Assembly (NCBI GenBank): GCA_015680685.1 | Contig: MNCI01033354.1 | Coordinates: forward strand, 164,762 to 228,761 | Source of the DNA: Gnetum montanum | Lineage: Eukaryota; Streptophyta; Gnetopsida; Gnetales; Gnetaceae | Direction of reading: 5' to 3' | DNA length: 64,000 nt | Part shown: piece after piece, positions 1 through 10,473 of the stretch | How the letters are laid out: each line of letters begins with the position of its first letter | How positions within the stretch are numbered: position 1 is the first letter of the stretch | Translations under genes and position numbers: made by a program | The notes under the pieces: model-generated | Databases searched by the model: none | What the model was told of the DNA's origin: nothing | What the model saw: the letters and a program-made list of their open reading frames with translations, nothing else

Positions 1-2860
1 TATAAGCTCATGAAGTTTTAGTTAGTTTAAGAAGCTAGGGTTTTGATTTATATCTAACATGGTATGGAATAGTTGAATTAACTACAAAGAGAAAAATTTT
101 ATAAGCTTAACCTAGATCAAGGGGACATTTTCTTAGTTTTTTATTAGAATTGAGACTTTAAAAATGGATTCATAAAGCCTAAAGATTAGTTTTATCTCAA
201 AGGTTAACATTAGGACAAACAGTTAAGCACAAAAAATGATGATGCTTACCATTTCGGAAAAAGGGCTTAATCTAGAGTTGATTTAATTTTCCCACATCAT
301 TTTAAGTATGTAAAGTGGATTCATAGAATCAAAAAACTACTGTATGAAGGATTTATAAAATTTTTCCACAAACCATAATGAACTTGATTAATGATAGAGA
401 AAAAAATGATTCATTAAGTAAGAGTTCCACATTAGCTCATAGAGGAGGTTCCTAGAACCAAAAATTAACTCTAGAAAATGGTTCTACTCAAGTCAGCTTC
501 ATAGGATTAAAGCATAAGGAAAGATTAAAATTATCTTTTTGTATGTGAATCCCATATGACACATAAGGCCTCTTGTAAATTAGGTTAGTAGAACCAAGAA
601 CTAGTTTTAAGAAAAGCACAATGAATGGTTCCGCCAAGTTAACTCTATTCATATGAAAAGATTTGCAGGGTTAAAAAATAGTTCTACAAAAGAGCTTTAT
701 AAACAAGATCTTAAGTTATTTCTTACTTTGATAGGTCAATTATCAAAGTAAAAACTCATAGGAGTTTGATCATGTGATTGATAGAACCAAAATTTGGTTC
801 TATAATCAAGTACAAAATAGGTTTAACCACATCAAATTCAATGTAAAATGAGTATATAGAACTTGAATTTAGCTCTACAAACAAGTTTAAAATTAATTCT
901 ATAAGCCATGTCATAATTCAAAGAAGAGCTCAAAATGAGGTGTTGTTTGTAGAATCAAAAAATGGTTCTATAAGAAATGCACTTTTTGGTTCGACCACAT
1001 CAAATAATTATGTGGCAAAGGCTTCATAGAACCAAAACATGGTTTTATAAAAAGGATCTATGAACAAAGACATATGCCAAAAGCTCTTAAGGGATACTAT
1101 GCACTTACTTCCACTTTAAAAATCAATTATTAAAGTGATGTCATGTCATATATCATGATGTGGAAGTTTGATTACATGGCTCATAGAGCTAAAATTTGGT
1201 TCTACAAGCAAGTGTGAAAGCAACTCTATCATGTCGACTTATTCATAGAATCAATCTATAAATCTAAAACTTAGCCTCATGAAGAAGCTTAACATTAGCT
1301 CTACCACATTAGTTTCTAAAAAGTTAGTTACTTCATTAAGCTAAGTTTTCTTTCAAAAGAAAGATTTAAAGCTTTTTCCATGATCATTTTTATGAAAAGT
1401 TCATAGAACCAAAAGGTGGTTTTATGAAATAGCTTTAGAAATAAAAAGACTAAACTAACCCATACATTAAAGGCTCTACCATGTAATCTTTTAGCCCTGA
1501 TTTGTATTATCAAAATCCAATTCTACAAATATAGACAAAAATGGTTCTATGACTCACATCATTCTTAGATGACATTAGCTCCTTAAAAGCACAAATTCAT
1601 AGAACCAAAATTAGATTCTAAGTGAGCACAAAAATAGTTTCACCATGTCAACTCATAGAACTATTTTATGAAACAAAAAATTAGCTCTTCAAATAGACTT
1701 AAAATCAGTTCTACAAACCACATCAACTTTTGGAAATTAATAAGCTCATTGAAATAGGAAAGTAAATTTAAAAAGATAAACCTCAAGGAAACTCTACCAT
1801 GTCAACTTCTATATAATGCTAGTTTCTAGAACCAAAAATTGATTCTACAAGAAAAGCCAAAATGATTCTACAAGTAATATTAAGACAATTAGAGATCATC
1901 TTAGACCCACCAAGAATTATGCACATGTACACTATACTTTTAATCTATCTTAGCAAGTTATAAAGTAGAGGTAAAAGAGTATGATGTAGCACATAGAAAT
2001 AAAAATTAGTTTTACAAAGAAGCTTGAACTCATTATACCATGTTAGCTTCCTTGTAGAATAAGTTCATAGAGCACAAAAATGGTTCTATAAATAAGTTTT
2101 GAAATGGTTCTACAAAAAAAAAATGCAAAAAACTGGCTTTGAGAATACTTTGCCACATCAATATAGGTAGAACTAAAATACTAAAGAAAGATTCTTTGTA
2201 TAACTAAAGAAAGATTCTACAAATTAGTCCCTTTTCACATGCAACATTAGCTTTAGAAAAAGGACATCTCTCATAGACTTAAAATTTGATTCTACAAGCA
2301 AGCACATGAATAGTTCTTCCATGTTAACTTCTTTGTAGAATGAATTTGCAAAACTAGAACTGAGCTTTATGAGTAGGTTTTAAATCAATTCTACAAGATA
2401 CATCAACTTTAGAAAGTTAATAAGTTTGTCAAGATAGAAGAGCCAACTATAAAAATTAGCTTTGAAGAAGCCTTAGCACATCAGCTTTTATATTTAGTGC
2501 AAGTTCATAAGATCAAAAGTTGGTTCTATAAGGAAAAGTTAAAATGGTTCTACCAGCCATGTTAGGATAAAAAAATCTCATCTTGGGCCCACAAAATGAT
2601 ATAATTTTAATTTATGCACACACACATTAAATTTTAATCTTAGTAACTTATGAGTAAAAAGCTGAAAGATATAACACAACTTGTAGAACCAAAATCCTAT
2701 TCTATGAGGAATCTTAAGAACCAATCTGCCACATTAGCTTTTTTATAAAACAATTTGTAGAACCAAAACTTGGCTCTACAAGCTAGTTCAAGAATGATTC
2801 TACAAGTTGAGATAAGGTTCTCTAAAAATAAAAGCTACATTGACAAGAATAGGTTGAGAT
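1..2860. repeat. Degenerate palindromic repeat block
   Basis: The block is filled with diverged copies of an imperfect palindrome of the form TAGAACCAAAA-TTTGGTTCTA, for example at 453-474, 588-610, 781-803 (11-base arms, one central base), 1025-1048, 1187, 1400, 1600, 1830, 2060, 2270, 2510, 2690 and 2757. Between them, phrases such as 'accatgtcaactt' and 'ttctacaagcaag' recur, suggesting an original unit of roughly 75 bp. A different spacer with its own inverted repeats (723-751, 1113-1138) recurs near 700-775, 1085-1180, 1888-1995 and 2577-2683, giving a longer period of several hundred bases. No coding potential is visible. It resembles an old satellite or the tandem-repeat region of a mobile element; the parent family is not recognised. 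Confidence 0.6.
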
Positions 2861-4299
2861 GCTAAGCTTAAACTCTTAAGTTATTAATGAAGTTGGCCAA
2901 TGAAATCAAAGCTAACAACATGTGTCAAAAACTAAATTATATAGCCTATCTAAAAGCAAGTTAAAGAATAAAGGATAGATTTTAAGTTACATAGCCATTG
3001 ACAAATAGAGCCAAGAACTAAAATATAGCTAAGAATAGCATAGAGTTTCCATTGAAGCACAAAGGACTATGTTTAGAGTTTTTATAAAATCCATGAGAAA
3101 AACAAGCCATATTTGTGTAGATGAATAGAAAGGTATAGGAGTTGTTTAATTTAGCTAGATCTAAAAAATAATTTATCTCAATATAAGAAAGGTTATTTGA
3201 ATATGATGATAATGGTAGTTATTGGGATCGTAAATGAAACTACCAAGAAGAAGCTTGTGCTAGCATGGCAACTGATTTAAGAGAAATAAAAAAATTCAAT
3301 AACTAAATCAGGTTTGGGAGAAATAAGCACTAAAGAAATATTAAAGAAGCTTAATGATGTTAAACCAAATATAATGTATCAGGATATTAAGCTTCTTTTA
3401 AATCATAGGATATTATCTCAACAATTATCAATTGAGGGGCTTTAGATTCAAAGAATGAGAAGAATTTATCAAGAAAATGAACAACTTTCCAATGGTTTAT
3501 AATTATAAGAGGAAAATGTGAGGTAGTTGAGGTCTTAATTTTAAAAACTATAGTAATTATTAGAGGCTTCTATATAAATCCTAGAGAAAAAGTTTAAGAG
3601 GGATTGGTTCTTTGGAAAGGGGGTTTCAAGGGAGGAGAAAAGCTTGTAAAAACACTTTTTCCTAATGACATTTTAAATCGGTTCTATCTATTTCTTGTAG
3701 TTTTATTTTTGAATTAGTGAATATCTTTTTCTTACATCTTTGGCCTAGTCATTACATAGATATGTTTGGATCAAATGTCAATTTTAACATAGGTTATTTT
3801 CTCTATGAGATGAGGTTTAACTTGTTCTTGTTATTCTAGTTAAATAAGATAGCTTTTATATGTGTTCACTCTAAATTGATCTAACATAGTACTAATGTCA
3901 TCTTTATTAAATTTTGAGCATTATAAATAATTTTATTTCCTTAGTTTCTTACTCTATTTAGAAAAAATTTTGTGATCTAGCTTTGGGAAGTTAGCTAACA
4001 AATAGCTTAAAGTTAAAGATTAATAGCTTTGATAAAGCTGCTCATCCATTATATTAGTTATCAAAGGCTTAAGTCTAGATTTGTAGGGAAGCTATTTAAT
4101 TTTTTTAATTATGCTAAAAAATAACTACAGGGAATAGTCATTAACTACATATAAAACAACACATTTTTAGAAAGATTTTTCATTATTAAAAAATATTCAA
4201 CCATATTTAGCTCAATTGTGCTAGTAAAAGCTATTTGGAGATATCTGTGCCTTGGTGGTACTAGAGACCAAGAGCCACCTAAAACAAGTAATCATAATA
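2861..4299. other. No recognisable feature
   Basis: AT-rich sequence without a long ORF or a recognised transposon domain. A stretch around 3200-3560 reads in short open segments and could be an old coding remnant, but no family motif was recognised. A short hairpin (GTGTAGG/CCTACAC) lies just beyond, at about 4313-4334. Confidence 0.4.
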
Positions 4300-4399
4300 A
4301 GCTATTTCCTAGTGTAGGGTCATTTTCCTACACCATCACCTATTCACTAGAATAAGCAGTCATATGATTAGCAAACTAACTAGCAAACAAGGCCACAAT

Positions 4400-7300
4400 C
4401 ATCAAAGAACTTCCACTTGCCTAAATCCCAATGGAGAACTTCCCTACATTACTTAAGATTTTGGACATTATTGACTTGAACCAAGCCCAATCAATGACTA
4501 GAGGCTCTGCTAAGCATTTGGAGCAACATGGAAGGACCAACATTACTAATATCAAATGCTTACAAAACCCCAACAACATGATGAAATCTTCCAAATTCTC
4601 TAATAATCAAATTTGACTAAATAGACATCTACTAGGAAGGAAAGACATACTCTGATAGCCTAAGAGTATCCAACTAGTGAAGAAATGGGGAACTAGGTAT
4701 CTTGATGAGCAAGAAGCAAGATTTAGAGTTCAAAGAACTAATGTAAAAAAACCAAAAGATGGAAGTGCAGGGAGTGGAGGAAGGAGCAATGAGCATAGGA
4801 TTAGGGGGAAGGCTAGGACTATGAGGGAGGTTGAAAAAAAGGGGAAGTAGAATACATTAATCCTATTCTACCAAGCATACAAGAAGGTTATAATGATGAA
4901 TGTATGGGGTCTAAGCATTAACCACCATCCTCATTTTATCAAAGAGTGTGATGGTGAATCATGCTAGAAGATTCACCATGTATAATGCATCATCAAGTGA
5001 GAATGCATATAGAAGCTTGATATAAAACCTTGGCAAAATTGAAACTTTTTTATCCAAGTTCATGTACCTAATAATTTACTAAATAAGCTTTACCCACAAT
5101 AGTTGCAAGTCTTATTACTTGAAGAATCCATGGGAGTAATGGGAAGTTAACTTGTTTCCAAAATAAAGCTAAGCCACCACCACATCTTGGTGACTCATCC
5201 AAATAATGGGAAAGCCATTGTTCAAAGTTCTAAAAACTAACACCATTGAATCCTCTAAGACTTGCATATAAACTCCATCAATCATAAATTCATCAACCTA
5301 TCAAGAATCCATCACATAGAAAACCCAAATGATTAGACATAGCTAAAGGACTAGAAAATATGCTCCCCATCATTTTTCTACTAAAAGGCTTAGCATTAGG
5401 AAGGTGCATAGGTCATCCTGTGAAGTTAGCAGCAAGGAGGCTATCCCAAGTAGGTAGCTAGGAGAAAACCAACTATGCATTCAAACATACACCTAATGCA
5501 TTTTTTCCTCTTCGCCATATACCCCATATTAAAGAGCTCTATTTTATTCTAGTTGACTTCTAGCCCCATCAACTAACAAACTTTATCTAATGCTTACATC
5601 ACTTTTTGGATTTGAAAACTAATGTTAAGAAAAAAAATCATTGTGTCATTTACATAATAAAAAGTACAGAGGTTCCAAGGAAATCAGGACATGATGTCTA
5701 GCTTCATGATCCATCTACAAAGGTTATTAGCAACTATAGCAAAGAGATATATCAATAGAGTATAACTTTGTTAAAGGCACTACACTAGACTAGGTTACTA
5801 AGAGATTTTTTCATTCAAAGAAACCTAAAAGTCAACCATGAAAATCATGTATAGTATCATACCATAAAACTCCAACTCCTATAGAGTGAAAAGTAATGCA
5901 TTCCTATCCACCTTATTATTAGCTTTGAACAAATCTAGCTTAATAAAGAAAATTTCCTATATCTAGATATAGGCCTAGTGCATAGCCTCATTCATCACAA
6001 TGGTACTACTACTAATGTTGCTTCTAGGGATAAATACAAAATAATCCAAATCAATAATATTGGGTAGAAAGAGCTTTAGGATATTCACCATAAGTTTGGA
6101 AAACATATTATAAAAGCTTTTACAAAGACTAATGTACCTACAGTATAGTGGGGATTGCACCTTCTTCTTTTTGAATAGCAAGATATTAAAAGTATTATTT
6201 GAGACTTTAGAAAAAGTTCCATACTTGAATCCCACATAGAGAAAATTCTTAAAGTTCCTACCAATGACATTCCAATAAGCTCTGATGTACTAGAAATTCC
6301 ATTCATATGATCTAGGAAACTTGTCATTTGGAACCTTAGCCACCAAAAAGTTTTCCCTATAAATATTTGGTATGTAAAGAAGAAACCAAGTAGGGAATCA
6401 TACCTTCTAAAAGCCCAAGATTTACCCTCAAATTCTAGCATATAAGTTACCAAAATAAATGATCATAACATAAAGATCTACCAAGGCATCAAGGAAGAAC
6501 TTGATTCAAGATTGCTTTAGATTCCTCCAATTCTTGATCATAAACAAATAGGTGGAGTTCTAATCTCCTTCTATAATCTACCTCTCCTTGAAACCCCCTC
6601 CTCATAAGCCAATGTTCTTAGCCTTCATAAGATCTTACATTATGAAATTCCACTTTGGTAATAAAGTTTTCTATCATAGCTATGATCCAACTTATTTAAA
6701 GTAGCTTGTATTACCAAGATTCATGCTTTCCTCCACTATTAAGACTAATATTATCAAAACTTTGTAAAATTCTCTAAAAATTCATGTAACTTGGGTGAAC
6801 TCACCTTCATATTTCAAATCTACTCTTAGTTCAAAAGCATTCCTTAGATAACCAAATATTATTAAATTTAAAGGTTGATTGGTGGAATGCCCTATTTTTT
6901 GATTCACATAGGATGAGCCTATGGTCCAAAAACATCATGGTAAGTCATTTCCAACTAGCTAATGAGTAGTCTAGCATGACCTAGGAATAAAGAAATGGTC
7001 AAGATATGAATCCATCCACTTGTCCTCAATCACCAAATTTTTCTAGGTAAAATAGAAAAGGAAAATCCTAAGTTCCACTAGATTCCTTATGCATTCTAAA
7101 TCATCAAAGAAATAGCTCTTCATATTTTGAATTAAGAAACTAGCCTAGTCCTTTGACTACCTCATGAAGTTTCAATTACTAATAATAATCCAGTCCATCT
7201 CCACTCTAATTTCTATGATCCTTCTTTTGAACTCCTGGCACTGCTAGCCAAGAACTGGGCCATAGATATTTAAAATTCTCAATCCTTTTTCCACACTACC

Positions 7301-7560
7301 AATCATGTTAAGGAAAAAATTCCTACATTGAAAATTGAAATTATGTACTTAGAGGTAGATAAGTCCTTAACTAAAACCCCATGTTGGAACCTCAAACCTT
7401 GCTTAGCTGGGATAATGATCCCATGGAAAAAATTTCAATTTTATCTCCTAAAGAAGAGCAACATCTGTATCATTCATTTATAATATCATTTATAAAAATC
7501 AAAATTTCTCTTGTCTTTTTAAGCCTAGCATAATTTCAAGACATGATAATCATGATACTG
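4400..7560 (-). pseudogene. LINE ORF2 (endonuclease + reverse transcriptase) remnant
   Basis: ORF2 of L1-type LINEs encodes an APE-type endonuclease that nicks the target and a reverse transcriptase that copies the element RNA at the nick. On the minus strand, a start-like segment near 7544 reads as the 'MSWN.RGLK' beginning of the endonuclease with TGA for Trp, followed by 'LRILNIYGPV' around 7270. The RT finger motif appears as 'YISLCKSFYNMFSKL' and 'FVFIPRSNISSSTIVMNEAM' at about 6160-5985, the first catalytic block as 'LDLFKANNKVD' near 5910, and the YADD box as 'YVNDTMIFF' near 5650 (A to V, D to N), so the active site is lost. It shifts frame repeatedly and cannot be functional. Confidence in the family is high; in the exact limits, low. 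Confidence 0.7.
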
Positions 7561-7699
7561 GAAGCATCTAGATGATGATATCCATTAACATATCTTGTTT
7601 TGTTAGTAAATCAACCATTAGCAATTGGGATGCTTTCTCTTCATTACCAAGGATAATATTAATCAAATTATCCAATGTTTCTTGTAATACATTAATAAT

Positions 7700-8560
7700 A
7701 TTTGAAATAGTTTTCTTTTTTATCTTACTTTATGTGCATCCTAGTCCTTTCCCTTTTAAATATCCCAAGAGTAAGATAGGCTGGCCATTTCTTTTGAATT
7801 ACATCTAAAAAGAGAAAGAGCTCTAGCACTATCACTTTTTTTGACCTTATTGTGTCTCTTTGTTTTCTTTTTTTGGATCAACCCAAGTTTTTTATGGCTA
7901 CCCTATTGTATAACCCTAATTCTACTTTTTTTTGTAGTGATTAAATGTCATCTTTCCAAGTTGTCAATTGTGTCTTTCTCCTTCACTTCTCCCTAGCTTT
8001 GGAAAAAGGTCACATTGCCTACCTTCAACCCTAAAGTGTCCTTCAATCCTTCTATTCTTGGAGTTGTACTCTGTGAAGGATGGTCTAGTTATTTAATTCT
8101 ACCATTATTGACTTACTTGTCCACAAGGACTCTTCTTGTTTCCCTATCATCTAGGCTAATTTTTAGCTCAAGTGGTAGATCATTCTACTTCCTTTCCTAC
8201 ATCAATTTCCTAGTCCATCTATCATTTAGAAATTGGATCAATATAAGTCTCCACTAAGCATAAATCTTATATATATTTAGAAGGTTATCATAGAAATTTA
8301 ACTAAAAAAAATATTTATGATATCCTTCTAAAATAATCTATGGTAGGACCTTTTTGTTCTCCTACATGCAAAAACAAATCCATGCTGCTACATCAGGGAG
8401 CCCATAAGAGGTAAAAATATCAATCATTAATATTTCTCCAAAAATTTTGAAGATCTTCCATAAAACCTTCTCTAACTATAATTTAACTGGGCATTTAGGG
8501 AGGCACATCCACAAATCTAACCACCTTTTGATTTGGATCCTATTATTTATTTCCTTGTAC
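7700..8560 (-). pseudogene. LINE ORF1 remnant (DUF4283-like)
   Basis: Upstream of the endonuclease on the same strand, the segment at about 8530-8330 reads like the plant LINE ORF1 domain annotated as DUF4283: a Trp-Leu-Asp strand start, 'LEKVLWKIFKIFGEIL', then 'AAWICFCM' and a Leu-Pro segment, in the order usual for that RNA-binding-like fold. The stretch towards 7650 is Lys/Glu-rich and joins the ORF2 start. In-frame stops are frequent. ORF1 proteins coat the LINE RNA. The assignment rests on pattern similarity by eye. Confidence 0.4.
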
Positions 8561-8900
8561 ATTTGTAGGAGCTAAGGAATTCACTTTTTTACCTACATGA
8601 TAAGATTTCCTACCTTCCAAAACACTACCTATTCCACCACCTTCATGTTTTTTCTCTTTATAAAAATTAGTAGCATAGCATTCCCCCTTAAAGCACTAAA
8701 TTATAACATAACTCCCTATCAATTAACAACCAATGCCTACAACTTTTTAAGCATCAAGATCCTATCATTAAAGGTGTATACTAGCATTCATCTCAATTAC
8801 TATTCCTAATTCTACAATACTATTTTTGAGATAACAACACCAAGTTCATTTGGGCTCTTAAAACTACAAAAATACTTCATCTCCACAACCCTCCTTCTAG

Positions 8901-9196
8901 TTCTACTTTAACTAGGATTGTCCTAAAATTGCATCTGCAAAAGAAATCTAATCTAAGACACTCACTACCACCACACACCTTTTATGATAAGTTACCCAAA
9001 CCATTCTCTAAATGCCCTACAATCCCTAATGGCCTGTCTTGTACCACTACTTATGCTCTTCTATTGATCCACCAAAACCCTTTCACACCTCTGAACCACA
9101 TCCACCCCGATCTCCTCTCATCTTGTACAATGATATAAGGATCTAATAGCTAATGATATGTTCACATATATTTTTATCTAATTACTAAACATACAT
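8901..9196. other. No recognisable feature
   Basis: Possible 5' part of the minus-strand LINE; no motif or ORF is recognised. It ends where the left LTR-like copy of element Q begins. Confidence 0.3.
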
Positions 9197-9588
9197 TATT
9201 AGAACCCATAGGAATTATCAATTAACATAACTATTAATTAATAACATTACCATTACCTTTAATATCTACTATTAATCCATGATTTGTTCTAGGTTCTCAT
9301 GGTATTTTCATGAGGTTTCTAGCATTATATGTTTAAAATAACTATAAGGCTGATAGTAACTTAACTAGCTATAAAAGACTATTTTGTATGATACCTTACA
9401 TATCTACATTAATCCTCATGTATGATAATGTCTAAGTAGTAGGCAGAACCCTCATGTAATGTCAATTTCTACCTATTGGGTTATGTTATGATTAGTATCA
9501 ATGACATATAGTTACCCTATGTTCTAATTCCTCACTACCATCCTAGATAAGGTTTATTACTTATTACAATGCTACTAGATTGACCAAC
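9197..9588. repeat. Q LTR-like copy A, left part
   Basis: First 392 bases of copy A, colinear with 19410-19798 of copy B at roughly three quarters to four fifths identity by eye. It is cut at 9588 by the insertion of E1 and resumes at 16874. Confidence 0.6.
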
Positions 9589-10409
9589 TGATGGGATGCA
9601 ATATCGCATGGGCCACGATATCACGTACACGATATCGCATCCCCTACGATATCACGTACGCGATATCGCAATGCACCGCCAAGTCTATAAATAAGAGGTG
9701 GCTCTCCCTTGTTTCTCAGTTTAGGCCTAAACCGTAGCAAAACTCTGGCATTTTTTCCTCTCCAGAGATAGAATAATTTCCATGTGCCTATAGTAGGAGC
9801 TCCAAAGTAAATGGATCTTTATTCAAGAAAATATTGTACCTGAACACAAGTTTGTATATGGAAATAAAGATGAACTTCTTGGATAAACCTTGCAGTGCAT
9901 GGACTAGGCTAATTTGGACTTTATTTATTGTTATTTATTTTTCATTCTTTAAATTATTTATTAGTTAATTAAATCTCTCTCAATCCTTCTCCCATAGTTA
10001 AGTGCATTCAGTACGACCGCTTCGAGCATGTGCGTTACGCTTGGTAATCCCAGTAATGAATAGCGTTTGGTAGCCAAGGTTGCATTGGTTCAGGGTGTGA
10101 AAAGTAAGTGGGAACGGATGCTGATGCTAGGTTAATTAAGGCTTAGTTAGTTAGTTAAAGTTAGTTAATTAGTCTCTTCACCCTTCACCTCACTAGCATA
10201 GGAGATAAACAGAAAAGATATAAAAATCACATACCTCAGGCTTAACCATACCACCGTAACAACTACAAGTAAGTCTGAGAAGATAACGAATGATTAACCT
10301 TAAGTGTTCGATAAGGCATGTAGGCACTTAGTCTATGAAGTTCGACCAGATCGTGCGTGTAACACTTGTATTCGTATGGTTGAGTGTAGGGGTACCTTGC
10401 CACTCATCA
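9589..10409 (+). repeat. E1 5' LTR
   Basis: Begins TGATGGGATG and ends CACTCATCA. The 5' part (U3) carries a 31-bp tandem pair rich in CGATATC palindromes (9616-9677), then a TATA box at 9685. The terminal ~80 bases are related, in reverse complement, to the outer ends of the M1 and M2 LTRs. Confidence 0.9.
9685..9692 (+). promoter_or_regulatory. TATA box of the E1 5' LTR
   Basis: TATAAATA preceded by the CGATATC repeats; the 3' LTR has the same box at 16145-16152. Transcription would start some 30 bases downstream, within the LTR. Confidence 0.6.
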
Positions 10410-10410
10410 T

Positions 10411-10428
10411 TGGCGTCGTTTTCGGGGA
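10411..10428 (+). promoter_or_regulatory. E1 primer-binding site (tRNA-Asp type)
   Basis: TGGCGTCGTTTTCGGGGA, one base after the LTR, matches the tRNA-Asp 3'-end complement TGGCGCCGTTGCCGGGGA at 15 of 18 positions. Athila/Tat-type plant Ty3 elements commonly use this primer. Confidence 0.8.
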
Positions 10429-10473
10429 CTAAGTGTTTGTGTGCTAAGTAGAACATAGGAAATTATCCACATC

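Larger units (their letters stand above)
4300..8900 (-). mobile_element. Dead L1-clade LINE, minus strand
   Basis: Reading the minus strand from right to left gives ORF1-like sequence (about 8550-7700), an AP-endonuclease start near 7544, reverse-transcriptase blocks between about 6250 and 5640, and C-terminal sequence running towards about 4400. The order ORF1-EN-RT is that of plant L1-type LINEs. All parts carry many stops and frameshifts. No poly(A) end or target duplication was identified, so both ends are approximate; the right end may extend to 9196, where the Q element begins. Confidence 0.65.

Noticed and set aside
1-2860. A CRISPR array
   Set aside because: The repeats are diverged, unevenly spaced and lie in plant DNA; no uniform repeats with unique spacers.
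4431-4616. Plus-strand 61-residue ORF
   Set aside because: It is antisense to the C-terminal part of the LINE and has no recognisable domain.
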